From: a virus
IMG/VR virus record: IMGVR_UViG_3300046167_000066
Location: 1 to 34,182 of that record
DNA: 34,182 nucleotides
Strand: one strand, 5' to 3'
Shown here: one piece after another, positions 1-7,817 of the stretch
Layout of the letters: every line of letters starts with the position of its first letter
Position numbering within the stretch: the first letter of the stretch is position 1
Program-made: the position numbers and the translations under genes
Notes under the pieces: generated by a model
Seen by the model: the letters and a program-made list of their open reading frames with translations, nothing else
What the model was told of the DNA's origin: nothing
Databases searched by the model: none

Positions 1-17
1 ATAACTAATAAAGAAAT
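1..17. repeat. Terminal direct repeat, left copy (circular closure)
   Basis: Bases 1-17 are identical to bases 34166-34182. Merging the copies gives a 34,165-bp circle and joins the two halves of the tape-measure gene in frame (codon starts at 34166 and at 1 coincide). This is what a circular or circularly permuted genome looks like after linear assembly. It is too short to be a physical terminal redundancy. Confidence 0.9.
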
Positions 18-942
18 AAAAGCAGCTCAACTTAGATTAGAAGCAAGACAATTAGAAAACTCATTATCTGCATCTACTAAAGAAGATTTAGATGAGGAAG
101 CAAGATTAAAAGCAGAACTTATACAATTAGAGACTGCTAAACTTACAAAACAAAAAGAAGTTACTTCACAAACTATAGCATTAAAGGCAGAAGAAGCTGC
201 AGCATTAAAAGCAATAGAAGATGAACAAAGAAGGGTAAAAGAGGAACAAGATAAAATAGATGAAGAAAAGAAAATAGCAAAAGACAAGAAAGATGAAGAA
301 GCAAAAAAGAAAAAAGCAGAACAAGATGCAGAAGCAGCAAAAATAAAACAAGAAAGAGATGCTAGAATACTAGCTATGGATATTGATATTGAGAATAGAA
401 GAACTGCTGCTAAGAAAGCATCAGTAGATGCTGCTATATCATTATTTGGAGCAGAAACTGCTGCAGGTAAAGCTGCTCTTATAGCTAAACAAGTTATGGC
501 TGCACAAGAGATGATACAAGAAGCAAGAAAGACTTTAACATTCTCAAGTTTAGTAGCTACAAGATCAAGTGCTGCAGTTGCAGAAGGTACTGCACAAACT
601 GCTAAAATAGGTTTTCCACAAAACATACCAATGTTAATTGCTTATGCTTTACAAGCAGTAGGAATAGTACAATCTATTAGTCAAGCAGTAGGTAAAAGTA
701 AATCAGTAGCATCATCAATAGGAGGTGGTGGAGGAGCAGGAGGTTCAATACAAACTCCACAAATTCCAACAAGTTCAGCTCCACCTGCATTTAATGTAGT
801 AGGCACATCTGGTTCTAATCAATTAGCAGGTGCAATAGCATCACAACAACAACAACCTGTTAAAGCATTTGTAGTAAGTAATGATGTAACAACTGCTCAA
901 GAGTTAGATAGAAATATTGTAAGTGGTGCAACTATAGGATAA
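1..942 (+). CDS. Tape measure protein, C-terminal part (continues from 33500)
   Basis: The frame is open from base 1 to the stop at 940-942 and continues the reading frame that starts at 33500 and runs off the right end. The joined gene encodes about 535 residues. This part begins with a long charged coiled-coil of Lys/Glu/Ala-rich heptads (to about base 360). A hydrophobic segment (about 625-690), a Gly-rich linker (about 720-745) and a Gln-rich tail follow. Tape measure proteins span the tail tube and set its length. The coiled coil, hydrophobic patches and position at the end of the tail operon fit that role. By the usual rule of about 0.15 nm per residue the tail would be about 80 nm, which is inference. 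An internal ATG at 376 is not the real start. Confidence 0.85.
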   Translation: MTNKEIKAAQLRLEARQLENSLSASTKEDLDEEARLKAELIQLETAKLTKQKEVTSQTIALKAEEAAALKAIEDEQRRVKEEQDKIDEEKKIAKDKKDEEAKKKKAEQDAEAAKIKQERDARILAMDIDIENRRTAAKKASVDAAISLFGAETAAGKAALIAKQVMAAQEMIQEARKTLTFSSLVATRSSAAVAEGTAQTAKIGFPQNIPMLIAYALQAVGIVQSISQAVGKSKSVASSIGGGGGAGGSIQTPQIPTSSAPPAFNVVGTSGSNQLAGAIASQQQQPVKAFVVSNDVTTAQELDRNIVSGATIG

Positions 943-946
943 AATA

Positions 947-977
947 CAAAATATTAATTTTTAAACGATATATAAAT
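947..977 (+). promoter_or_regulatory. Late promoter-like element A (before the protease gene)
   Basis: CAAAATA at 947-953, then 12 nt, then CGATATATA from 966, and the ATG exactly 12 nt after the C of CG (978). The same bipartite arrangement recurs at 2317, 4632 (and its duplicate at 8421), 25306 and 28222. Spacing matches -35/-10 elements with the A of ATG near +1, implying a leaderless mRNA. Function is inferred from recurrence and position. Confidence 0.6.
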
Positions 978-2168
978 ATGAAAATAGTAGAACTTATTTT
1001 AGATGAAAATGAGGAGCTAAATGGAATTGAAGCAATAAGCATTGTAGAGAATCCTGCAATAGAAGAAGACTTTGTTGCTTTAAAAAGTGATGAAATAAAA
1101 TTAGCAGAGGTTAGCGAAGAAAAGAGAATTTTAATGGGAGCTTTATTAATCCCTAACAAACCTATATACAGAAGGAGTGGAGAAGATGAATATTATATAT
1201 ACTTCTCTAAAGATACGGTTTTAAAAGCATCCCAAATGTATTTAATGAAAGGCAACCAAAACAATTCAACATTAGAGCATCAATATTCTTTAAATGGTTT
1301 GTCTTTAGTAGAGTCCTGGATAGTAGAAGATACTGTTCACGACAAATCTAGAAAGTACGATATGGAAGTTCCTGTAGGGACTTGGATGGGTACTGTTAAA
1401 GTAAATAATGAAGATGTTTGGAATGACTATGTGAAAACAGGTAAGGTAAAAGGATTTTCTATAGAAGGCTACTTTGTGGATAAAATGGAAAGACCTAAAG
1501 ATGCTACTATAAACGACTTAGCTGAAATAGAGGAAGAAGAAGCTAAAGAATTGTTATCTACTATTAGAGGTATTATAAAAGGAGACAAAAGAACTAAGAG
1601 TGGAAAGAAAATGGTAATGGAATCTTATACAGACTATCCTGATGCAGTTAAGAATAATGCCAAAAAAGGTTTAGAACTTAATGAGAAAGTAAACAACAAA
1701 TGTGCAACACAAGTTGGTAAGATCAGAGCAACACAACTTGCACAAGGTAAACCAATAAGTAAAGAAACTATAAAGCGTATGTATTCTTATTTGTCAAGAG
1801 CAGAGGAATACTTTGACCCAAGTGATAATTCTAAATGTGGAACTATAAGTTTCTACTTGTGGGGAGGATTAGCAGCAAAGAGATGGAGTGAGTCTAAGTT
1901 AAAAGAATTAGAATTAGCTTCTATGAAGATAAATGAGGACTATGCTATAATAGATGATAGACTTGCATACTCCACAAAAGAGAAAGCTATAGAAATGGCT
2001 AAGGACTTAGGGTGTGACAAATATCACGAACACGAGTATGAAGGTAAGATATGGTTTATGCCTTGTGAACAACACGAGCTTAAAAAACCTTGTCAAGCAG
2101 GATATGAGCAATATGGAATGAAAAGAAAGAATGGAAGATTAGTACCTAACTGTATACCAATTAAGTAA
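978..2168 (+). CDS. XkdF-type prohead protease with C-terminal extension
   Basis: This 396-residue protein opens with MKIVELILDE, typical of the PBSX XkdF / Peptidase_S78_2 family of phage maturation proteases. Plausible catalytic residues are His101 (EHQYSL) and Ser161 (GFSIEGYF). The enzyme would process scaffold and capsid inside the prohead, which fits its place upstream of a scaffold-like gene and the capsid gene. From about residue 215 there is an extension with a NNKCATQVGKIRA segment and a WGG motif, then a Cys-containing tail (CDKYHEHE, CQAGYEQYGMK). I know similar extensions from flavobacterial phage structural proteins, but their role is unknown to me. The start is fixed by element A. 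Family call is strong; catalytic residues are inferred. Confidence 0.8.
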   Translation: MKIVELILDENEELNGIEAISIVENPAIEEDFVALKSDEIKLAEVSEEKRILMGALLIPNKPIYRRSGEDEYYIYFSKDTVLKASQMYLMKGNQNNSTLEHQYSLNGLSLVESWIVEDTVHDKSRKYDMEVPVGTWMGTVKVNNEDVWNDYVKTGKVKGFSIEGYFVDKMERPKDATINDLAEIEEEEAKELLSTIRGIIKGDKRTKSGKKMVMESYTDYPDAVKNNAKKGLELNEKVNNKCATQVGKIRATQLAQGKPISKETIKRMYSYLSRAEEYFDPSDNSKCGTISFYLWGGLAAKRWSESKLKELELASMKINEDYAIIDDRLAYSTKEKAIEMAKDLGCDKYHEHEYEGKIWFMPCEQHELKKPCQAGYEQYGMKRKNGRLVPNCIPIK

Positions 2169-2170
2169 TT

Positions 2171-2311
2171 ATGGATGATACTACTCACAATGTAAGTCCA
2201 CAAGGAGGAAACAGAGCTTGTCTTTGTTGGGATAAAGAAACCTATAGTATTAAATGCTGTGATGGTTCTTTACACGCACAAGGAATAGGAAGTATAAATA
2301 GAAACTCTTAA
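2171..2311 (+). CDS. Small Cys-rich protein, 46 aa
   Basis: A short ORF starts 2 nt after the protease stop and encodes 46 residues with four cysteines (ACLCWD and KCCDG) and a C-terminal GSLHAQGIGSI segment. I recall similar small Cys-rich peptides in the same position in flavobacterial phages, but no function is known to me. Paired cysteines suggest metal binding or disulfides. Tight spacing suggests co-translation with the protease. Real gene likely, function unknown. Confidence 0.55.
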   Translation: MDDTTHNVSPQGGNRACLCWDKETYSIKCCDGSLHAQGIGSINRNS

Positions 2312-2316
2312 AAATG

Positions 2317-2347
2317 CAAAATAATTAAATAAACTCGATATATTAAT
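2317..2347 (+). promoter_or_regulatory. Late promoter-like element B (before the scaffold gene)
   Basis: CAAAATA at 2317-2323, a 12-nt spacer, CGATATATT from 2336, and ATG at 2348, again exactly 12 nt after the CG. Same geometry as element A. It would start a transcript at or next to the scaffold start codon. Confidence 0.6.
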
Positions 2348-2977
2348 ATGAAACCTATGGAAATGTTAAATCAAATCAAAAGCGTCTTGGGTGTAGAATT
2401 ATCTACAGAAGAAATAGTAGAACTTGCTCAAGCTAAATTAGAAAATGGTACTGTTTTAGAAGCAGAATCATTCGAATCAGGAAAAGAAGTATTTATCTTA
2501 ACTGATGATGAAAAAGTAGCTTTACCTGTTGGAGAGTACGAAATGGAAGATGGTAAAATCTTAGTAATAGAAGAAGAAGGTATTATTTCAGAAATCAAAG
2601 AAGGTGGAGAAGAAGAAGTTGTGGAAGAAGTAGTAGAAGAAGTAGAGCAAGTAGAAGAAGAACTAAATGAAGAAGACAAATACGCAACTAAACAAGAACT
2701 TCAAGAAATCAAATCTATGGTAGAAGAAATCAAAGAATTGATGAAAGAAGGTAAGAAAGAAGAAATGCACAAGGAAGAAGAATTAATGTCACAGAAAATG
2801 ACAGAACTTGCTTGTCAAGAAGATGAAGCACTAAAAGAAGAATTATCTAAACCTGCTTCTGAACCTATTAAGCATTCTCCTGAAGCAAAAGAAGAATTAA
2901 ATAAAGTTGTTTATTCTCAAAAGAGAAACTTAACAACAAAGGATATAGTATTCAATAAAATAGCAAATTTCAAATAA
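2348..2977 (+). CDS. Putative capsid scaffold protein
   Basis: A 209-residue, very acidic protein with long Glu/Val-rich coiled-coil stretches (residues about 80-160) and a more basic C-terminus (SQKRNLTTKDIVFNKI). Composition, size and location between the prohead protease and the major capsid gene fit an internal scaffold. Such proteins guide capsid assembly and are then degraded by the protease, often with a basic C-terminus that binds the coat. No specific family is recognised, so the call rests on position and composition. Driven by element B and probably read through into the capsid gene. Confidence 0.65.
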   Translation: MKPMEMLNQIKSVLGVELSTEEIVELAQAKLENGTVLEAESFESGKEVFILTDDEKVALPVGEYEMEDGKILVIEEEGIISEIKEGGEEEVVEEVVEEVEQVEEELNEEDKYATKQELQEIKSMVEEIKELMKEGKKEEMHKEEELMSQKMTELACQEDEALKEELSKPASEPIKHSPEAKEELNKVVYSQKRNLTTKDIVFNKIANFK

Positions 2978-3006
2978 AAATTAATAAAATTAAATAAAAT
3001 TAAATT

Positions 3007-3957
3007 ATGGCAACTACAGTTTCAATTACTTCCAGTTATTCTGGGGAATTTTCAGGAAAGTACATCTCGGCGGCTTTGTTAAGTTCACCGACATTAGAAA
3101 AAGGAAACATCGAAATTAAACCTAACGTAAAGTTTAAAGATGTAATCAAAAAAGTAGCAACAGATGCTAATGTTATTAAAGACGCTTCTTGTGACTTTAG
3201 TGATACAGCTACTGTTACTTTAACAGAAAGAATCTTACAACCAGAGCAATTCCAAGTAAACCTTGAGCTTTGTAAGCAAGACTTTATCTCAGATTGGGAA
3301 GCAATTTCTATGGGATATAGTTCTTTAAATGACCAATTACCTCCAAAGTTTTCTGATTTCTTAATCGGTCACGTTGCAGGATTGGTAGCAGAAAAGAATG
3401 AGCAAAACATTTGGGGTGGTGTTAATGGTAACGCAGGAGAGTTTGATGGAATCACAGTATTAGCAGCAGCAGACGGAGACGTTAACGATGCAGCTAACGG
3501 TGGTGAAACTGCTTTCAGTTCAACTAACATTATCAGTTTATTAGAAAACGTAGTAGATTCACTTCCTTCTGCAGTATATGGAAAAGAAGATTTAAAAATC
3601 TACGTTCCAACAATCGCTTGGCAATCATACATCAGACAATTAGGAGGATATGCTGCTAATGGTGTTGGTGGTTCAGGTGTTGATAATAGAGGTGGTTTAT
3701 GGTACAATCAAGGTAATGCACTTTCTTTCGATGGTATCGAAGTTGTATTAGCTCCAGGTATGCCAACTAATCACATTGTTGCAGGACAAAAATCTAACAT
3801 TTACTTTGGTACAGGTCTATTATCTGACCACAACGAAGTTAAGTTATTAGATATGGCTGACCTAGATGGTTCTCAAAACGTAAGAGTAGTTATGAGGTTC
3901 TCAGCAGGTGTACAATATGGAATAGGAAGTGACCTATCTTTATTGACATTAGCTTAA
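3007..3957 (+). CDS. Major capsid protein
   Basis: A 316-residue protein (start MATTVSITSS) between the scaffold and tail-tube-like genes; I recognise it as the flavobacterial-phage type of major coat protein. It contains a central LVAEKNEQNIWGG helix typical of coat-protein spine regions. C-end features are DMADLDGSQNVRVVMRFSAG and a short hydrophobic tail. Codon choice differs from the neighbours, with more ATC, AAC and GTT, as expected for the most highly expressed virion protein. The last 58 codons are repeated at 7573-7746 by the tandem duplication; this copy is the intact one. A hairpin follows the stop. Confidence 0.8.
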   Translation: MATTVSITSSYSGEFSGKYISAALLSSPTLEKGNIEIKPNVKFKDVIKKVATDANVIKDASCDFSDTATVTLTERILQPEQFQVNLELCKQDFISDWEAISMGYSSLNDQLPPKFSDFLIGHVAGLVAEKNEQNIWGGVNGNAGEFDGITVLAAADGDVNDAANGGETAFSSTNIISLLENVVDSLPSAVYGKEDLKIYVPTIAWQSYIRQLGGYAANGVGGSGVDNRGGLWYNQGNALSFDGIEVVLAPGMPTNHIVAGQKSNIYFGTGLLSDHNEVKLLDMADLDGSQNVRVVMRFSAGVQYGIGSDLSLLTLA

Positions 3958-3972
3958 TAAATTGTTTAACAT

Positions 3973-4010
3973 AGAAGGGTAGGTAAGGTGTATACCTGCT
4001 TACCCTTTCT
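3973..4010 (+). terminator. Hairpin after the capsid gene
   Basis: An imperfect long stem (GAAGGGTAGGTAAGGT pairing with ACCTGCTTACCCTTTC) follows the capsid stop by about 15 nt. It has no good U-tract, so it could be a weak terminator or a 3'-end stabiliser that protects abundant capsid mRNA. Confidence 0.5.
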
Positions 4011-4028
4011 TATAAAAATTATAATAAT

Positions 4029-4571
4029 ATGGCTTGTACATTAACAACAGGAAGAAACATACCTTGTAAATCTTCTGTCGGTGGACTTAAAACAGTTTAC
4101 TTTTCAGATTATGGTCTTACTGTTACTGATAATAGCACAGATGCAGAAAAAGTAGATATAGGAGGAACTCCTGACTTTTTTCAATACGACCTTAAAGGTA
4201 GTTCATCTATGGAGACAGCAGTAAACAGCTCAAGAGAAAATGGTACTACTTTCTTTGAATCAACTTTAAATATTTCGTTACAATTATTAGATAGTAAAAC
4301 ACAAGAAGAATTAAAGATTATAGCTTTAGGACGTCCACAAATCGTAATAGAAGACTATAATGGTAATTTCTTTTTAATGGGTAGAGAACACGGATGTGAA
4401 GTATCTGGTGGCTCATTCACAACAGGTGCAGCTATGGGAGATGCTTCGTCATTCTCTTTAACATTAACAGCTCAAGAAGTATCAGCTCCTGCATTCCTTG
4501 CAGATTCAACTGATGTAACTGATAATGTAAATGCAGCTAAGATTTCACCTGCTACTCCTAATAATGGATAA
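4029..4571 (+). CDS. Probable major tail (tube) protein, copy 1
   Basis: A 180-residue protein starting MACTLTTGRNIPC, a type I know from flavobacterial phages directly after the capsid gene. Size, beta-rich pattern and single small domain fit a tail-tube subunit; a head-decoration protein is the main alternative. There is no promoter element of its own; it is read from the capsid transcript and followed by a strong terminator. It is duplicated with an identical protein sequence at 7818-8360. Confidence 0.6.
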   Translation: MACTLTTGRNIPCKSSVGGLKTVYFSDYGLTVTDNSTDAEKVDIGGTPDFFQYDLKGSSSMETAVNSSRENGTTFFESTLNISLQLLDSKTQEELKIIALGRPQIVIEDYNGNFFLMGREHGCEVSGGSFTTGAAMGDASSFSLTLTAQEVSAPAFLADSTDVTDNVNAAKISPATPNNG

Positions 4572-4593
4572 TAAATTATTAAGTTAGAAAATT

Positions 4594-4621
4594 AAGGGGA
4601 CTATATGTCCTCTTTTTTTTT
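4594..4621 (+). terminator. Rho-independent terminator
   Basis: AGGGGAC, a TATAT loop, GTCCTCT, then a run of eight T. It closes the capsid/tail-tube transcription unit just upstream of element C. Confidence 0.8.
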
Positions 4622-4631
4622 GCATTTAACA

Positions 4632-4662
4632 CAAAATATAGTTTTTTTTTCGATATATAAGT
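4632..4662 (+). promoter_or_regulatory. Late promoter-like element C (copy 1)
   Basis: CAAAATA at 4632-4638, a 12-nt T-rich spacer, CGATATATA from 4651, and ATG at 4663, 12 nt after the CG. It lies directly after a terminator, as expected for the promoter of the portal operon. Confidence 0.65.
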
Positions 4663-5043
4663 ATGAAGAAACTTACTACAAGTGCATCATCTCAAACTAT
4701 AAAGATTATACCAAGAAGTTATGTTACTTCTTCTACTACTTTAAAAGTAAGAGACGATTCATTAAATGAAGAATTTAGCTTTACAGTAACTCCATCTGTT
4801 GATGGTAATTATCTAAGTATTTCTAATGAATATACATCTTCAGGAAATTCAATATTAAAAGAGGGTAGAACTTATGACATAGAGTTATTAGATACATCTT
4901 CTAATATAATATACAAAGACAAAGTATTTTGTACTGACCAAACTGTAGATCAATCAAGTAATGACTATTATTCAATTAATGATGGTCAATATACATTTGA
5001 TACTACAGCAGGTTCTCACGATAACGATTACATAATAATATGA
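4663..5043 (+). CDS. Unknown beta-rich structural protein, copy 1
   Basis: A 126-residue protein rich in Ser/Thr and alternating hydrophobics (SQTIKIIPRSYV, TLKVRDDSLNEEFSF, YDIELLDTSSNIIYKDKVFCT), consistent with an immunoglobulin-like or beta-sandwich fold. It is the first gene after element C and overlaps the portal start by 4 nt (ATGA), so translation is probably coupled. Position between tail-tube-like and portal genes suggests a virion decoration or assembly factor. No family recognised. Identical copy at 8452-8832. Confidence 0.7.
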   Translation: MKKLTTSASSQTIKIIPRSYVTSSTTLKVRDDSLNEEFSFTVTPSVDGNYLSISNEYTSSGNSILKEGRTYDIELLDTSSNIIYKDKVFCTDQTVDQSSNDYYSINDGQYTFDTTAGSHDNDYIII

Positions 5044-6794
5044 ACGATTTAAGAATAGTAAATTTAAGCACTTACACAAGTCCTAAAATAAAAGAAGTTA
5101 GTAATAGAGATTGGATTTCTTATGGAGAGGACAACAACTACTTTCAATATCTTATAGACAGATATAATGGAAGTCCAACTAACAATGCCATAATAAATGC
5201 TGTATCTTCTATGATATATGGTAAAGGATTAGATGCTACTAATTCCAATAAAAAACCAGATCAATATGCACAAATGATTTCATTATTTGATAATGATAGT
5301 GTAAGAAGATTAGCATACGACTTAAAATTAATGGGACAATGTGCAATACAGGTAATTTATTCTAAAGACAGAACTAAGATTGCTCAGATAGAGCATATGC
5401 CTGTAGAAACACTTAGAGCAGAGAAGTGTAATGAGAAAGGAGATATTGAAGCATATTACTATTGGAAAGATTGGGAAAAGATTAGACCTTCAGACAAGCC
5501 TTTAAGAATACCTGCATTTGGTACAAGCAAAGAAGCTATAGAAATACTTTATGTAAAACCATACAGATCAGGATATTATTATTATAGTCCTGTAGATTAT
5601 CAAGGTGGTTTACAATATGCAGAGCTTGAAGAAGAAGTATCTAACTTTCACTTAAACAACATTCTTAATGGTATGAGTCCTTCTATGTTAATTAACTTTA
5701 ACAACGGTACTCCTAATGCAGAGGAAAGAAGACTTATAGAGCAAAGAATATACAACAAATTTAGTGGGTCAAGTAATGCAGGTAAGTTCATATTAGCTTT
5801 TAATGATAATGCAGAGAGTGCTGCAAGTATAGAACCTGTTCAACTTAGTGATGCACATAATCAGTATCAATTCTTGTCTGAAGAATCTACTAAAAAGATA
5901 ATGGTAGCTCATAGGGTCGTTTCTCCGATGCTTTTAGGCATAAAAGATAACTCAGGGTTAGGTAACAATGCAGATGAGCTTAAAACAGCTTCTACGCTTA
6001 TGGACAATACTGTTATCAGACCTTTTCAACATCTTTTAATAGATGCCTTTGACCAAATCTTAGCTTATAATGGTATCTCACTTAAATTATACTTTAAGAC
6101 TTTACAACCTTTAGAATTTACTGAATTAGATAATGTAGAGGATGAGGAAACTAAAGAAGAAGAAACTGGAGTTAAATTATCTAAAGAAGACCTAACTGAT
6201 GAGGAGTTTGATATTATTCTTGATGAACTTAGAGGTGAGACAATGTCTAATAGATGGGAAGAAGTAGATGCAAGAGAATATAAAGACGACAATGAAAGTG
6301 AAGAAGAATGGGCAAGTAGATTAATACAATCTAAGAAAGAAAATTTAGAAAAGAAAAGTATCGATTCTAAGAAATCAGGCTTTAGCTACTTAGACAAGTC
6401 TTTATATAAAGTGAGATATAAATACAATGAGAAATATTCTTCTGGTAAATCAAGACAATTCTGTAGAATTATGATGAATAGAAGTAGACGTAAAGTAGTT
6501 TATAGAATAGAAGATATTGATAAGGCTAGTAGAGCAGGAGTAAATAAGTCATTTGGACATAAAGGAAAATCTTATGATTTATTCAAATATAAAGGAGGGG
6601 TTAATTGTGGTCACTATTGGAGTGAAGTGTTGTATAGGTTAAAATCTAAGACAATGAAAAAATCAATACAAAACTATGATGAGGTAGATAATATTCCTAA
6701 ATCATATCAACCAACTCCTGCAGGACATAAAAAGGCAAAGATAGCTCCAAAAGATATGCCTAATGAAGGACATCACCCAAGTTATAATAAATAA
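5040..6794 (+). CDS. Portal protein with C-terminal extra domain, copy 1
   Basis: This 584-residue protein would form the dodecameric DNA-entry ring at one capsid vertex. Residues about 1-360 have the portal pattern: an N-terminal region with SYGEDNNYFQYLIDRY, a central VSPMLLGIKDNSGLGNNADELKTAS segment broken here only by recognition (typical of SPP1/HK97-like portals), and QHLLIDAFDQILAYNG. An acidic linker follows (about 365-430). A basic C-terminal domain (about 440-560) has SGKSRQFCRIM, DIDKASRAGVNKSFG and GGVNCGHYWSEV, which resembles a separate domain of flavobacterial phage head proteins. It is longer than simple portals (about 400-500). Differs from copy 2 only at synonymous positions 5489 and 6077. 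Confidence 0.8.
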   Translation: MNDLRIVNLSTYTSPKIKEVSNRDWISYGEDNNYFQYLIDRYNGSPTNNAIINAVSSMIYGKGLDATNSNKKPDQYAQMISLFDNDSVRRLAYDLKLMGQCAIQVIYSKDRTKIAQIEHMPVETLRAEKCNEKGDIEAYYYWKDWEKIRPSDKPLRIPAFGTSKEAIEILYVKPYRSGYYYYSPVDYQGGLQYAELEEEVSNFHLNNILNGMSPSMLINFNNGTPNAEERRLIEQRIYNKFSGSSNAGKFILAFNDNAESAASIEPVQLSDAHNQYQFLSEESTKKIMVAHRVVSPMLLGIKDNSGLGNNADELKTASTLMDNTVIRPFQHLLIDAFDQILAYNGISLKLYFKTLQPLEFTELDNVEDEETKEEETGVKLSKEDLTDEEFDIILDELRGETMSNRWEEVDAREYKDDNESEEEWASRLIQSKKENLEKKSIDSKKSGFSYLDKSLYKVRYKYNEKYSSGKSRQFCRIMMNRSRRKVVYRIEDIDKASRAGVNKSFGHKGKSYDLFKYKGGVNCGHYWSEVLYRLKSKTMKKSIQNYDEVDNIPKSYQPTPAGHKKAKIAPKDMPNEGHHPSYNK

Positions 6795-6797
6795 GAT

Positions 6798-7298
6798 ATG
6801 GCAACAGCATTATTCATAAAACCAATAGACATTAAAAGAAATACCATAATAGATGGTAATGTCGATGTAGATAAATTTATTCAGTTTATTAAAATAGCTC
6901 AACAGATTCACGTTAGGAATTATCTTGGAAGTGATTTATATAATAAGATCAGTAGTGATATTATAGCAGATACTTTAACAGGTGACTATCTAAGTTTAGT
7001 AAATACTTATATCCAACCTATGCTTATTCATTTTGCTATGGTAGATTATTTACCATTTGCAGCTTACCAGGTTAAGAATGGAGGAGTATTTAAACACTCA
7101 TCTGAAAATAGTGAGACAGTATCTAAAAATGAAGTAGATTATTTAGTAAATAAAGAAAGAGAGTTTGCAGAATACTATACAAGAAGATTTATAGATTATA
7201 TGGCTAACAATCAAAACTTATTTCCTGAATATACAAGTAATACAAATGAGGACATAAATCCTGATAAAGATGCAACATTTAACGGATGGGTATTATAA
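6798..7298 (+). CDS. Head-tail connector-like protein (DUF6712 type), copy 1
   Basis: A 166-residue helical protein three bases after the portal stop. The N-terminal IKPIDIKRNTIIDGNVD segment and central QQIHVRNYLGSDLYNKI match the DUF6712 / gp6-like adaptor pattern known from Bacteroidota phages. Such adaptors dock under the portal and form the neck. Neighbours (portal upstream, fibre downstream) fit. An identical copy is at 10587-11087. Confidence 0.6.
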   Translation: MATALFIKPIDIKRNTIIDGNVDVDKFIQFIKIAQQIHVRNYLGSDLYNKISSDIIADTLTGDYLSLVNTYIQPMLIHFAMVDYLPFAAYQVKNGGVFKHSSENSETVSKNEVDYLVNKEREFAEYYTRRFIDYMANNQNLFPEYTSNTNEDINPDKDATFNGWVL

Positions 7299-7402
7299 AA
7301 AAGATTTACAAACCTAAAGAGGGGAACGTAAAAAAATTATTAACTTATTTAAAAAGCAATAATGGCTACATTAACAAGCACGAAAATAAAAAATACTTAT
7401 GA
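7286..7402 (+). CDS. Possible small basic protein bridging connector and fibre, copy 1
   Basis: A 38-residue ORF (MGIIKKIYKPKEGNVKKLL...) starts inside the connector gene and ends 41 nt inside the fibre gene. It covers the only otherwise empty gap between them (7299-7361). It is basic and has a plausible start, but overlaps on both sides and has no recognised family. It may simply carry the ribosome from connector to fibre. Duplicated at 11075-11191. Confidence 0.3.
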   Translation: MGIIKKIYKPKEGNVKKLLTYLKSNNGYINKHENKKYL

Positions 7403-7586
7403 TGCGTTATTAAAGTCAATAGACAATGATGCAATAGGAACAACAGCAAAACAGATCACAGACGGACTTGGAAACCTTACTCCATTATATATATCAACAA
7501 CACAAATAGGAATAGGAGTAACACCTGAATCAGGATTAAACCTTCACGTTTATGGAGATGCTAAAATAGGTAGGACAAAAATCTAA
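7362..7586 (+). pseudogene. Truncated tail fibre N-terminus (duplication junction)
   Basis: The first 70 codons are identical to the 1511-residue fibre at 11151. The frame then crosses the duplication breakpoint at 7572-7573 into out-of-frame capsid sequence and stops after four foreign residues (RTKI). The product would be a 74-residue stub lacking all shaft and receptor-binding sequence. If made, it might compete with full-length fibre for its virion attachment site; that is speculation. It arose from the tandem duplication, not from gradual decay, since no other damage is seen. Confidence 0.85.
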
Positions 7587-7746
7587 CATTTACTTTGGTA
7601 CAGGTCTATTATCTGACCACAACGAAGTTAAGTTATTAGATATGGCTGACCTAGATGGTTCTCAAAACGTAAGAGTAGTTATGAGGTTCTCAGCAGGTGT
7701 ACAATATGGAATAGGAAGTGACCTATCTTTATTGACATTAGCTTAA
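7573..7746 (+). pseudogene. Orphan 3' fragment of the major capsid gene
   Basis: Identical to 3784-3957, the last 58 codons of the capsid gene including its stop, with no start codon of its own. It was created by the tandem duplication and joined to the fibre stub in another frame. It carries the capsid 3' hairpin with it. Confidence 0.9.
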
Positions 7747-7761
7747 TAAATTGTTTAACAT

Positions 7762-7799
7762 AGAAGGGTAGGTAAGGTGTATACCTGCTTACCCTTTCT
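7762..7799 (+). terminator. Duplicate of the capsid 3' hairpin
   Basis: Identical to the hairpin at 3973-4010, 3,789 bases downstream. Here it would lie between the fibre stub and the second tail-tube-like gene and might reduce read-through into that gene. Confidence 0.45.
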
Positions 7800-7817
7800 T
7801 ATAAAAATTATAATAAT

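Larger units (their letters stand above)
3783..7571 (+). repeat. Tandem duplication, unit 1 (3,789-bp period)
   Basis: Direct repeat with the next 3,789 bases. It begins inside the capsid gene (codon 259) and ends inside the fibre gene (after codon 70). The left edge is set where 3782 (C) and 7571 (T) differ; the right edge where 7574 (G) and 11363 (C) differ. The shared AG at the breakpoint is 2-nt microhomology. Only two differences between units were noticed: 5489 T versus 9278 A, and 6077 C versus 9866 T. Confidence 0.95.

Noticed and set aside
27-626. Long minus-strand frame opposite the tape measure, and other minus-strand frames (for example 2428-2679, 33505-33837)
   Set aside because: They are Ser/Ala/Phe-rich reverse readings of Lys/Glu-rich coiled-coil genes, with no start context and no recognisable domain. 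All supported genes are on the + strand.
376-942. A separate gene starting at ATG 376
   Set aside because: The frame is open from base 1 and continues the tape measure from 33500, so 376 is an internal Met codon.
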